This document shows, one piece after another, positions 21,022-31,268 of a DNA stretch of 64,000 nt. Both the position numbers and the translations under genes were made by a program. Under the pieces are notes generated by a model. That model was not told the origin of the DNA. It saw nothing but the letters and a program-made list of their open reading frames with translations, and did not search any database. This DNA is from Serripes groenlandicus. Lineage: Eukaryota > Mollusca > Bivalvia > Cardiida > Cardiidae. The stretch lies in the NCBI GenBank assembly GCA_031761405.1, contig JASEVX010000005.1, positions 32,678,869 to 32,742,868 on the forward strand, read 5' to 3'. How positions within the stretch are numbered: the stretch's first letter is position 1; every line of letters begins with the position of its first letter.

Positions 21022-21930
21022 ATGATAGCCCCTGAAATCATGATAGCCCCTGAAACCATGAGAGCCCCTGAAACCATGATAGCCCCTGAAACCATGATAG
21101 CCCATGAAACCATGATAGCCCCTGAAACCATGATAGCCCCTGAAACCATGATAGCCCCTGAAACCATGAGAGCCCCTGAAACCATGAGAGCCCCTGAAAC
21201 CATGAGAGCCCCTGAAACCATGAGAGCCCCTGAAACCATGAGAGCCCCTGAAACCATGAGAGCCCCTGAAACCATGAGAGCCCCTGAAACCATGATAGCC
21301 CCTGAAACCATGATAGCCCCTGAAACCATGAGAGCCCCTGAAACCATGAGAGCCCCTGAAACCATGAGAGCCCCTGAAAGCATGAGAGCCCCTGAAACCA
21401 TGATAGCCCCTGAAACCATGAGAGCCCCTGAAACCATGAGAGCCCCTGAAACCATGATAGCCCCTGAAACCATGAGAGCCCCTGAAACCATGAGAGCCCC
21501 TGAAACCATGAGAGCCCCTGAAACCATGATAGCCCCTGAAACCATGATAGCCCCTGAAACCATGATAGCCCCTGAAACCATGATAGCCCCGGAAACCATG
21601 ATGGCCCCTGAAACCATGATGGCCCCTGAAACCATGAGGGCCCCTGAAACCATGAGAGCCCCTGAAACCATGATAGCCCCTGAAACCATGATAGCCCCTG
21701 AAACCATGATAGCCCCTGAAACCATGATAGCCCCTGAAACCATGAGGGCCCCTGAAACCATGAGGGCCCCTGAAACCATGAGAGCCCCTGAAACCATGAG
21801 GGCCCCTGAAACCATGAGGGCCCCTGAAACCATGAGAGCCCCTGAAACCATGAGGGCCCCTGAAACCATGAGGGCCCCTGAAACCATGAGGGCCCCTGAA
21901 ACCATGAGGGCCCCTGAAACCATGAGAGCC
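21022..21930. repeat. 18-bp minisatellite, about 50 copies
   Basis: Unit 'atgagagcccctgaaacc' with variants ATAGCC, AGGGCC and ATGGCC at one position. Because 18 is a multiple of 3, frames stay open for more than 300 codons on both strands: repeating M-R/I-A-P-E-T on plus and M-V-S-G-A-L/I on minus. The plus frame's ATG (20947) lies inside the F element and nothing unique follows, so I do not call a gene. Variant types cluster in blocks, and AGGG dominates the right end. Confidence 0.92.
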
Positions 21931-21943
21931 AAGTAAGGTTTGT

Positions 21944-22206
21944 TTGATTGTATAGTGTTTTATGCCGCTTTCAAAAAAAAAAAAAAAAGAATCAAGTTAC
22001 ATCACAGCGTTTCCTGGATAATTTGCTAGCACTACTGGTCCATTTGTCCTGACACCAGCCAGTCAGTCGTAATGCTAATGAACTCCACAAGCCTGAGCAC
22101 CAAGGTGGAAACGCCATAACTGCCATTTTCAAAGTCTTTGATATGACCCGGCCGGGAATCGAACCCGCACCCGGGGGCGCACGCTCTACGACTACACCAC
22201 CAAGGT
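21944..22206 (-). mobile_element. tRNA-headed SINE
   Basis: Minus strand: head with 'ggtggtgtagtcgtagagcg' and B-box 'ggttcgattccc', body with 'actggctggtgtcagg', 3' end 'tgaaagcggcataaaac'. A 17-base A run (about 21972) interrupts the 3' end. Confidence 0.8.
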
Positions 22207-23149
22207 GGTGTTAGGGAGGGAAGCCATTACAACAATATTTTGTTTAAAGTATTTGGTATGACCCATCCTTGGATCGTACTCTAGTCTTCCACTATCGAGG
22301 CGGACGTTCACAGCGAACAACTGATACAGTATTATTTGACACTGTGTTAGATTACTTGAATTCATCCCAGGTGTATACGTAGATTAAATGAAAATACACA
22401 ACAAAAAACCAACCCAATATATATATCATTTTCAGATAGATACACTGAATACAGCCCAGGTGTATACGTAGATTAAATAAAAATACACAACAAAAAACAA
22501 ATCCAATATTTATCATTTTCAGATAGATACACGGGCTACATTCTTCATATATCATCGACAATCAGAAAACGACGCAAATATTTGATTAATAGGTACACGG
22601 TTTTTCCAGGAATTTAAAGGTGCAACCTTTGAATGTCTATGAAAATGTCAAACCGGATTTCGGGCAAGCTTTGAATACCATGAACATAATAAATTATTTG
22701 AACATCATCAATGTCCACCTTGTGCATAAATAACTTTCTCCAAAAATCAACATCTGGAAAAATAATTTCTTCTGAATAATCATTTAAAAATGTCATCGTT
22801 TTGCAGATGTTAAGACTCACAAGTTATAAATGACCAGGCTATGAATCATTTGTCATTTGTATGTAAACTCTGCGTTTTAGGCGCGAACATGTCGATGTCT
22901 GATAACCCAGCTGGCTTTGGACAAATTTTATGGCCAATTTAAAGACCGAGGTATGTCTAATGAAATAACTCTATTACCGGGACTAATTAACACGAGGCCA
23001 TATGTTTATTTATGGTAATGAACAAACTGTTTCTATCTCTCCTCTATTCGACACACTCATTTGCTACGGAGCTTGGTAATTACACATTTAGGCCGCTACA
23101 AGAGAGAATGATTTCTTATTCAATGTAAATGTATTATTAATGGAGGAGA
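22207..23149. other. Stretch with a short tandem duplication
   Basis: A segment of about 85 bp is duplicated in tandem at 22365-22540 (shared 'ccaggtgtatacgtagatta' and 'cattttcagatagatacac'). A 68-codon minus frame at 22614-22820 has ordinary protein-like composition, but I cannot link it to any family. No other feature seen. Confidence 0.5.
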
Positions 23150-23151
23150 GA

Positions 23152-23470
23152 CCGCCGACCGCTCGAGCTCTTGAAATCAATAACGGTCAATGTTTGTATA
23201 GTCATGATGTACCGCTTCGATGGTGTAGTGTTAGAGTGTCCGGCTCGGGCGCGGGAGGACGCGGGTTTGTTCCCCTATCGGGTTATACCAAATACTTCTA
23301 AACCCATGACTTATTTTGACCGCGTCACAGAAACCGACCGTTCGAGCTCATGAAATCAATAACGATCAATTATGTTATAGTCATGATGTACCTCCTCGGT
23401 TGTGAAGTGGTAGAGCGTCCGGCTCGGGTGCAGAAAGGCTGTGGGTTTGTTCCCCGGCCGGGTCATCCAC
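23152..23470 (+). repeat. Tandem duplication (179 bp) carrying SINE heads
   Basis: Two copies offset by 179 bp share 'gaaatcaataacg' and 'atagtcatgatgtacc', each followed by a tRNA-like head: 'tggtgtagtgttagagtgtc' (23219) and 'tgtgaagtggtagagcgtcc' (23400), each with a B-box-like 'gggtttgttcccc'. The heads were therefore copied together with flanking DNA, not inserted separately. Both lack a clear SINE body. Confidence 0.8.
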
Positions 23471-23705
23471 AAAACGTTTGTTATCAGCTTGATTGGTATT
23501 GTTGAAATCATCATACGGGACGTTCAACGTAGTTTTACTTGACAGATCTTAGACAAACATGTGTCATTGATCTCTATCAAACCTATTATGCAGAGCTGTA
23601 AGACAGGTAAGTGTCCATGACATGACATGTCCATTTATTTGCATTACCTATCAAAATAGTTGAAATTAAATATCCGGCGAGTTTTGATGTAAGGCTTGTA
23701 TTGTC

Positions 23706-23965
23706 TGTCCTCCGTGGTGTAGTGGTCAAAGCATCTACCTCCCTCGAAGCGGAAGGACTAGGTTTAATCTTTGGATGCGTTGTAACAATGATACTTAAAA
23801 GATTAGTAATCGCTTTCACCTGTTTGCCTAGCAAGGGTTAAGAGTAAAGCATCACGACTGACGCACCGGTGTCAGGGTAAATGATAGCGGATATAATTGA
23901 TAAATCACCATGAAAACTCCGTGATGCAACTGAAGTATTGTTGAAAATGGCATTAAAACAAACAA
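23706..23965 (+). mobile_element. tRNA-headed SINE, diverged
   Basis: Head 'tccgtggtgtagtggtcaaa', body 'gactgacgcaccggtgtcag', 3' end 'ccgtgatgcaactgaag' and 'ggcattaaaacaaacaaa'. Confidence 0.7.
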
Positions 23966-25375
23966 AAATGTATACACTTTATGTAATTAGAAAAGTTCTT
24001 TTACTAACAAACCGGTAACATTTAGAATACGTTTAACTTATTGTTATTTTAAATGTGTGAATCGTTTGATAGTCCCTTAAGGTCAAATTACGCTAAATAC
24101 ATTCTTCTATAGTCCCTAAAAAAACACTTTGTTTGCGTAGAAATGAGTGTATACCATCCCCAGAATGCATTGAATATATGACATTGAGTTTAAATGCATT
24201 GTGAATGTGTATAGGATGCACTTGAAATGATTGATTTGATCACTTTTAGTATTTTGACCTTGTTTGAAAGTGAAAGTAGAGATTGCTAGACACTGGTTTT
24301 GTCTGGGCCCGATTTGGTCCAAAATGACGGTTACCATTTTCACCTGGTGAGTTCTTTCTTGCATAATGCATTACCCCACATTTTCTTTGGATTGCTTTAA
24401 AGCTATGAGGTAACTCTTTTCAATGATACATGAGAAACGCTTAGAAAGTGTGACAATTGAGGACTGAAACTGGTCGATTTACATGGAAACAAAAAAGGAT
24501 TATTTTTGGTGTATTGTAACCTAAAGCGTATAGGCAAAGTCTGAATGTAAAAAACAACGCAGTTAATTCTATAAAATTTCATTCAAAACGATTTTTGCAT
24601 TTTAATACGAAATACGTGATATTTCGATTACAAGTAACAGCTGTTTCTGGGAGTACACGCGACTGTTTCAATTAGGAAACAAAAACATCCGCGGACTGCG
24701 TGACATGGGCGCACGCTTGGAATTTTAAGAACGAGAAAGCCTATAGCGGAAACACACGCTTGTCCAAACAGCTGAACTCTAGTGAATGCGCCGGCGTATG
24801 CTGACCCTTTTAGCAATGGAAACAATAATATGTCATTTATACGCTATTTTGTGGTTATAGCACCGTCAAATATTATATGTATACTCTCTGAGAGTGGAAT
24901 AAGAACTTCAGTAGAATAATTTGTCTTATTTTTAATATGCTATTTTATTACCGTTTTAATCCATTACTTGTTCTTTGTGTTCCTTTTCCGATAACGACAA
25001 CTGTTTTCAGTTACTCCTTTATAATATTATCCGAGGGCACTTTACGATATGTTGTCTTATCACCTGTTTATGGCATGTCGCAAATTTCATGGTCACGTGG
25101 CTGGAATTCACACAGCGCAACGCTATCGGTTGACGTTAATTCTCCTGTTTCGCGGTCTTTGCCATTAAATACGTTTCAAGAGCAGCTAGATCGATGGTCC
25201 TTAAATGCTAATGACATATACTATATCAAGGACATTATGCTATTAGATGACAACGTTCGTCATGCTCTTGCTTTATCCAGTGTAACACATGTACGCAACG
25301 ACACATCTGTCAATCTTTGATATTTCCAACACGAGTCGGGTGTGGCGATTTCGAGTCTTAGAGTGAACATACCTT
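23966..25375. other. Long stretch with no recognised feature
   Basis: AT-rich. The plus-strand frame 24937-25320 (127 codons, ATG to TGA) has ordinary composition and a hydrophobic first 35 residues, but shows no motif, no splice context and no similarity I recognise. It is left uncalled. Confidence 0.45.
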
Positions 25376-25618
25376 TTAACCCCACCCTTTCCGACATACA
25401 GCACATTTGCAGCAGACGACTTTGAAAACATAGTGACAAAAACCCTGAAAAGTCTCAATGAAAGATAGCTTAATTGTTAAATAAAGTTGACAACATTGTG
25501 GCCAAAGGAGAAATTGCTCATCATGAGCAATTTCTCCTTTGGCCACACTGTTTCAAAAGTCGTCTACTGCTATTGCGTCAAAATGCGTCAAAATGCGTCT
25601 GCAGGTGGGAAAGGTTGT
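25376..25618 (-). mobile_element. Family A MITE with longest perfect palindrome
   Basis: 'ttaaccccaccctttccg' to 'gtgggaaaggttgttg'. The core at 25498-25546 is a perfect inverted repeat: two 24-nt arms ('gtggccaaaggagaaattgc' to 'tcat') around a single C. Both arms carry GGCC in place of the family's GGCA, a matched change. 'gcgtcaaaat' is tandemly doubled on the right. Confidence 0.88.
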
Positions 25619-25793
25619 TGATTTCCGTATAAATTCGTAAGAGATCGTTATTTTTCCTTGACTTGTCTGACATTTTCACCGGACAATAAGTCCACAAACA
25701 ATGCCGAGCTCTTACGACTTAGGACACAAAATTGCCGAGCCTAAATGAACGACAATGAGTGAAAGTCATTGCTACCATTTGTAAAGAATAAGG

Positions 25794-25862
25794 TATGGCC
25801 CAGCTGAACCCGTGACCTCCCGCATCCGAGTCGGACGCTTTACCACTGCACATCCGAGGCGG
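25794..25862 (-). mobile_element. SINE head fragment
   Basis: Minus strand 'ccgcctcggatgtgcagtgg' and 'aggtcacgggttcagc', giving A- and B-box-like blocks only. Confidence 0.6.
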
Positions 25863-26299
25863 TAACATACAGAAGTGAAGATTCTAATAAAACCCTGCTC
25901 AACTGAGCATAAACAACAACATTAGTGTGTTTATCGAGCGATTTATTGCAATTCCGTAACGGATAAGTGGAATAACAATAGCATCCCCCCTCCAGAATGT
26001 GCACCTGTGTATCTGCTACTTGCAGACGTGTAGTCAAGGTACGTTCTCCTCTTAAGCTTTTCTGTACGCTGATGCAACACAGCCTCTTTTCGCTAGACAC
26101 TGCCCCTGTAGGTGAATGTAGTTATGTTCGATGTTAGGTATTTTTGTTCACATTACGATCAGTCTGTATGTATATAAATGACCTCTTAGTTTCGTACACA
26201 TTCATCGCTGCTGATTTATATTCTATAACTAACATGTCCTATTTGAAATGTGCATGAACTCATCAAAAGTCATGGGACTGTTAGCCCTTGTGGGAGGGA
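25863..26299. other. Stretch with no recognised feature
   Basis: No repeat ends or convincing frame seen. Confidence 0.4.
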
Positions 26300-26447
26300 G
26301 GGAGGGGTTGAGGGGTGGGGGTGGAAGACGAATGACGCTTGTCACATTGCCTTTTATCAATCGTCGGAAAGAATGCCGGCCAAGTTGGGGTATGAACTCA
26401 CAATCCCTGGATTGACAGCCCGCGTCGCTACCGACAGGGCTACCAGA
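26300..26447 (-). mobile_element. SINE of the 'cccggtagctcagtcgg' type, partial
   Basis: Minus strand: 'ctggtagccctgtcggtagc', 'gggctgtcaatccaggg', then 'ttctttccgacg' and 'gtcattcgtcttccacc', matching the copies at 29.5 and 41.8 kb. A G-rich tract replaces the rest of the body. Confidence 0.75.
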
Positions 26448-26664
26448 AGAAGCAACTTATAAAACGGTATCCTGTGTTGTTTTCTCTCTTTTAATTAAAG
26501 AATACTCATTGAGTAAAGGTTAAAACATTAAAGCAAACGTAGACGTTACTTATCATTTATTAAGCATTTTTTTCTTTTCAACGTCCGTTGCAGATTCGCC
26601 AAAATACAGCGCAAGAGGGATAGAGTAATTAAACCAGTTCCGTCCGACAAGCAGGTAAATATTT

Positions 26665-26877
26665 TTAACCCTCTCCCTCATGTATTCGCTTTATGACGCC
26701 TCTGAAGCAGACGGCTTTTTGAAAACATAGTGACAAAACGAGCAATTTCTCCTTTTGCCACAATGTTTTCCACTTTTAGTCATAGGTTATCCATTCAATT
26801 ATAGAGATTTTCTATGTTTTGACAAAATATGTCCGAAGTCGTCTGCTGCAGAATTGGCGCATGAGGGAAAGTGTTAA
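26665..26877 (+). mobile_element. Family A MITE, hairpin arm deleted
   Basis: TTAA to TTAA. 'gtgacaaaacgagcaattt' shows that about 16 bp of the left palindrome arm are missing. Confidence 0.85.
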
Positions 26878-27009
26878 AAACACCGTGTTTACAATTTCTA
26901 TCAGATTTACTTGTAATGTAATGTAATTATTATTATAGAGACCAATTGCTCTGATCAAACATAAGCGTTCTAGCTTCTATAGGCCCATTTGGTAGTGTAC
27001 ACACATCTA

Positions 27010-27293
27010 ACAGTTGCAGATAAATTCAAGGGACAGAGTTAGATACAAGGGAGTCCGGGTGTGCGATACCCTAGCTCTTTCCGAAAAGACCCCTTGGTTC
27101 TTTAACGTGCTCAATGTAAAGCATCGATACACGCGAGGCACTTTTCCCTGGAATGGACCAGTACTTGACCTCTAGTTGGGTGGAAACACTTAAATCACCT
27201 CAGAAAAATCCAAGCCCGGACCGGGATTTGAACCCCCAGACCTCTGGATTGACAGTCAAACGTGTTAACCACTAGATCACCATGCCACTCACA
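27010..27293 (-). mobile_element. SINE with tRNA-Asp-like head
   Basis: Minus strand: 'gtggcatggtgatctagtgg' (A box), a loop 'ctgtcaa' with GTC in the anticodon place, and B-box 'ggttcaaatccc'. The body contains 'gatgctttacattgagcacg' and 'gggtatcgcacacccgg'. The body is unlike the other two SINE types here, so this is a third type. Confidence 0.7.
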
Positions 27294-27621
27294 CGTACAT
27301 TACAATAGATGTTCCATACTTTTGTCATGCTGTTTCCGAGTCGGCTCCTACATAGTTATAGTATGGGGGTAAGAGTAAAGATGAATCATTTAGTTGAAAT
27401 AATTTATTCATGGCCAAGTTAGCAACATATGATGCGCAATTTATTAATTTCGGTGTGTCATAGATCACCGAGTTTATTTTATCCGTGCAGCATGATTCAA
27501 ACGCATTGTCGCGCTACGTATCCCGGATTCACAATGCAAACAATCATACATATAAAGCGACTGTTGATAGAAACGATGTAATGATCTCTACCAGGTGAAA
27601 AGAGATATTCTTCTTCTTGCA

Positions 27622-27629
27622 GTCAGTCG

Positions 27630-27665
<36 letters not shown>

Positions 27666-27875
27666 TATTTATTTATTTATTGTTTGATTGATTGATTGAT
27701 TGGTTGTGGTTTAACGTCGTTTTCCACAATGTTTCAGTTATATCACCGTGGTCAGTTCACCTTCTCATATGTTTCCTGGTTTACTCACACCAGTAATCCA
27801 CACAACAAACCGTTCCAAGCAACTATCTGCTTTTCCACATAGACTCTTAGTCTATTGGTGAACATGCCACAACCA
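27622..27875 (-). mobile_element. SINE 3' half with long (CAAT)n tail
   Basis: Minus-strand 3' end: tail of CAAT/AAAT repeats (27627-27700) preceded by 'aacgacgttaaaccac' and a body with 'cacggtgatataactgaaac'. The head is missing. Confidence 0.75.
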
Positions 27876-28088
27876 GGCAATAAAGAGATTTTTTGCGGTC
27901 AATTAAGAGATATTTTTGCGGTCAATTTTGCGAGGTCGTGCATATGCACAGTCTTGTCAGAGCCTTCCTGTTCCACGTACAATCAATGGAATAGATATAG
28001 CTTCTGACATTAAGGTAAACATGTAGCCATACAACGTTTTTGTCCAAACATCGTTCAGAAGATGCCGATACGGAGAAGCGTTTCTAAC

Positions 28089-28357
28089 ATATGAGCCGTT
28101 TCACGAGAAAACCAACATTGTGGACTATGCGTAAAGTATCGACCCGGATCAGCCGATGCTTGCCGCGCAGACTTACCCGTAGAGATACTATTCGCCTCCT
28201 GTGGATGTTCTGTTTCGGGAATCATTACTGTATACCTCTAGTCCCCTGGTACGGAATGTGTCGGCCTGGATTAGCCTGCGCGGACTGCGCAGGCTGATCT
28301 GGGTGGATACATTACGCAGAGTCCACAATGTTGGTTTACTCGTTAATTGGCTCATAT
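28089..28357 (+). mobile_element. Family E MITE
   Basis: 'atatgagccgtttcacgaga' to 'actcgttaattggctcatat'. The right repeat has a short replacement. Confidence 0.85.
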
Positions 28358-28373
28358 GAAAATTATGCATTTA

Positions 28374-28560
28374 ACGACTTTGAAAAAATCAAAACAAAAA
28401 TATGGATTTTTTTTTAATATGAATGCATAAGTATTGAACAAAGTTGAAAACATTGTGGCAAATGGCAAATATGCTCGCTTTTGGGCAATTTCGCCCTTTG
28501 TCACAATGTTTCCAAAAGAAGTTTGCTGCAGAGGCCCCAGAAAGCCTCACTATTAGGGAA
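28374..28560 (-). mobile_element. Family A MITE, left end lost
   Basis: 'acgactttgaaaaaatc', then 'gttgaaaacattgtggcaaa' and 'gtttgctgcagaggccccag'. The outermost CCC end is gone. Confidence 0.65.
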
Positions 28561-29173
28561 TGACGCAGCACCTAATATAGGTTATGTCGAAACAGAACTA
28601 AGTACTTCTTGTAACAGTAAATAGGTACGTCTGTTTGTAAATAAACCAGCGAGATGCCAATCAATAAAACGTGTCTATCAACGAAGACAATATCGACAGT
28701 TAATATATGTTAATATACATTTAATATACATTTATAAAACAGCTAATTGTACTTCATATAGTTTCAGTTTTACAATAGTTGTTAACTATAAGTTTAACAG
28801 CTGTTACATTGTCATCTATAGAGACAGTTAAGCTATTGTCATTTATAGAAACAATATTCGACGTTTCTTCAATATATTACATGTAATGATCGTTGACTTT
28901 TTCACCCTCGACATATTGTTACGCAATTTGCATTATTTGTTGATGAATTTCTGCACATTCTGTATCACGCGGTTAAAGCATGCTTTCCATTCACAGGTAC
29001 GAAATAGATCGTGATACATACATAGTTGTGGTTTGAAAGATTCTTAAAATACATATTATAAGATATTCCCATGACGTCATATGATAATAGAGTGAAAACG
29101 AGGATTACTTGAATTTCCAACTATCTATATATACGATAAAATGTGATTAAGTGCATGCAGTATAAAAATGCAT
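28561..29173. other. Stretch with no recognised feature
   Basis: AT-rich. It includes short near-repeats of 'ttaatatacattta' at about 28705-28735. Confidence 0.45.
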
Positions 29174-29350
29174 TTAACCCTTTCGCTTCAAATGGCTATT
29201 GAAGACTGTTGCAAACAATGCAGATTCGGGTGAGACAGCTCGTAAGGAGCTGCTCCTCCTGAAATATGCAGTGTTTGCCACTGAAACATTAAAACTTACT
29301 AAAGTTCCTTTCACGCAATATTTTTGATGTTTTGTTTGTGTTTCAGTTAA
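29174..29350 (+). mobile_element. Family B MITE, right end lost
   Basis: 'ttaaccctttcgcttcaaa' and the core 'cagctcgtaaggagctg'. The right side lacks the GGCGCTGAAAGAG terminus but still abuts the TTAA that starts the next copy. Confidence 0.65.
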
Positions 29351-29856
29351 GTCTTTCGCTGCTAAAGGCAATTAAAGGCTTTTGTAAACAATGCAGATTT
29401 CAGGAGAGACAGCTCGTAACGAGCTGTCTCTCCTGAAATCTGCATTGTTTACCATTTAGACCTTGCATTTTGTCGAGTCCCGGTAGCTCAGTCGGTAACG
29501 ACGCGGGCTGTCAATTCAGGGGTTGTGAGATCGAATCCCGGCTCGGCCAACTTTCTTTCCGACGTTTGACAAAAGTCATTGCGACATGCGTCATTTGTCT
29601 TCCACCAATGTACTAAGTCTATGTGGAAAAGCAGCCAGTTGCTTGGAAAGATTGTTGTGTGGAGTACTGGTGTGCGAAAACCAGGAAACATATGAGTAGG
29701 TGAACTGGCCGCCGTAATATGACTGAGAAATTGTTAAAAACGGCGTTAAACCCCAATCAATCAATCAATCAATCAAACATTACATTTTACCAAATTGCAT
29801 GTTGGATAACAAATTGAGCGGTCCAATTTTCAACATGGACTTTGTGAAAGGATTAA
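29347..29856 (+). mobile_element. Family B MITE interrupted by a SINE
   Basis: Starts 'ttaagtctttcgctgc'. The perfect palindrome 'aaacaatgcagatttcagga' ... with its mirror lies at about 29387-29451. It resumes after the SINE at about 29789 ('ccaattttcaacatggac') and ends 'tttgtgaaaggattaa'. The SINE therefore inserted after the MITE. Confidence 0.8.
29472..29779 (+). mobile_element. SINE of the 'cccggtagctcagtcgg' type, full length
   Basis: Head with A box 'tagctcagtcggtaacg' and B box 'gatcgaatccc', body 'ttctttccgacgtttgac' and 'gccagttgcttggaaagat', 3' end 'aacggcgttaaacccc' and a (CAAT)n tail. Flanks 'ttgcatttt' (29463-29471) and 'ttacatttt' (29780-29788) form a 9-bp target duplication with one mismatch. 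Confidence 0.87.
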
Positions 29857-30221
29857 AAACATTATTATGATTAACGTCTACTATTTCGTTCTAGACGACT
29901 CATTTCCTTTAGCTTTCCCCGTTTTAGCCCTGTTTTACGTAAACCATCTATAACAGTGAAGATCAGACCAACTTGCACATCCGCATAGGTTGTGTTGAGT
30001 CTGTGCCGTTTTCAAATTAGTCACATGAATTTCCAATAAACGTCTAGCAAAGAGTGTCCAATGTGTGACGAGATAGTGAGAATGTGGACACACATCTCTT
30101 CCCAAACATTTCAATATTGACTTTGTAAAGGGATGTGTCTAGCTTTTTAATTGGAAAAGTCCATAGACAATTATACGATTGTTGTAAACAAAATGTTAAG
30201 TTGAGTATCTATATAACTAAC
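29857..30221. other. Stretch with no recognised feature
   Basis: No repeat end or convincing frame seen. Confidence 0.4.
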
Positions 30222-30484
30222 CGCCCGGTGGTAAAGTGGTAGAGCGTCCGCCTCGATTGTGGGAGTTCGCGGGTTAGATCCCCGGTCGGGTCAAACCAAA
30301 GACTTTTAAAAAATAGTAGTAATGACAGCCCTCCTTGGAGCTCAGTGCTGCGTGGTCAGCAATTACGACTGACTGGCTGGTGTCGGGATAAATGGACCCG
30401 TAGTACCGTTAACTTACTCCGGAAACACCGTGATAAAACTGGACAATTTTTGAAAGCGGCGATGAACACAAAACAATCAATCAC
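30222..30484 (+). mobile_element. tRNA-headed SINE, full length
   Basis: Head 'ccgcccggtggtaaagtgg' with B-box variant 'gggttagatcccc', body 'gactgactggctggtgtcgg', then 'aacaccgtgataaaactgg', 'gaaagcggcgatgaac' and a 'caatcaatcaca' tail. Confidence 0.8.
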
Positions 30485-30660
30485 ATACAGCCTGGTCAGG
30501 GGTCGCAGATATACCGGCAGGCGTGGTTCTATATTGGTGACAGAGACATCACAAGCATCAGGTGCAGCAGTCTCATAGAGTGATTAAAACTTATTGGAAT
30601 GAACAAGACATTCAAAACACTTTCAAGACAGGGGTATGAAGATGTTGGAAAAGACAAATA

Positions 30661-30697
30661 AATAACATAACATAACATAACATAACATAACATAATA
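30661..30697. repeat. (CATAA)n microsatellite
   Basis: Seven or so CATAA pentanucleotides in a row. Confidence 0.95.
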
Positions 30698-31039
30698 TAT
30701 ATTGGCATTAAACATTAACAATATTTATAGCCATAAATAAACTAAACAACGTTTGGACATTATCGCAATAGTCTCATTATCTTATCATGGCTCGGAATAG
30801 TTGTGGTTTAATGTCTGGGTCATGGTTTACGACGGTTAAGTTGGTTTATCACTTTGGTATGAGACAGCGGTCAAAGTTGAGTGATAAATATGTCCACACT
30901 ATTTAACCCTCCCTTTTAAACTTTAAACTTGTTTATTTTACATCGATTGCGAAACAAGCTTTCAGCTTATATTTATCACGCCCGATGTCTGCTTCCTGGA
31001 GACTAAACCAGTGGTCGCGCCGTTTGTGTTGAAAAAATA
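30698..31039. other. Stretch with no recognised feature
   Basis: Unassigned. The right end may be the body of the SINE whose head follows. Confidence 0.4.
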
Positions 31040-31126
31040 CCGTAGTCAGAAAGCCACTCATCACGGAACTCGAACCAGGGACCTTTGGTATGAGAGGCCG
31101 GCGCTCTACCTCTGCACCACTGTCTA
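31040..31126 (-). mobile_element. SINE head fragment
   Basis: Minus strand 'acagtggtgcagaggtagag' (A box) and 'ggttcgagttcc' (B box). Confidence 0.6.
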
Positions 31127-31127
31127 A

Positions 31128-31268
31128 CCTTCCCTATTACCACATACAAGAAATCTGCGGCAGACGGCTATGAAAACATCTAGGCAAAAGCATGGAAAAT
31201 CTTTATAAAATAAAAGAAAAGAAGTTGAAAAAATTGAAAATATTGTGGCAAAAGTAGAAATATATGTA
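31128..31268 (-). mobile_element. Family A MITE, right half missing
   Basis: 'ccacatacaagaaatctgcg' 'gcagacggctatgaaaacat' then 'gaaaatattgtggcaaaagt'. It ends inside the hairpin. Confidence 0.65.

Noticed and set aside
20982..21932. 316-codon minus-strand frame (M-V-S-G-A repeats)
   Set aside because: Antisense reading of the 18-bp minisatellite. No unique sequence at either end.
22614..22820. 68-codon minus-strand frame
   Set aside because: Looks mildly protein-like, but splice sites around it are weak and no family is recognised.
24937..25320. 127-codon plus-strand frame
   Set aside because: Open and of ordinary composition, but without recognisable motif, splice context or codon evidence. 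Chance cannot be excluded.
27215..27293. Possible tRNA-Asp gene
   Set aside because: The cloverleaf is close to tRNA-Asp, but it is continuous with a repeat body on its 3' side. Called a SINE head.
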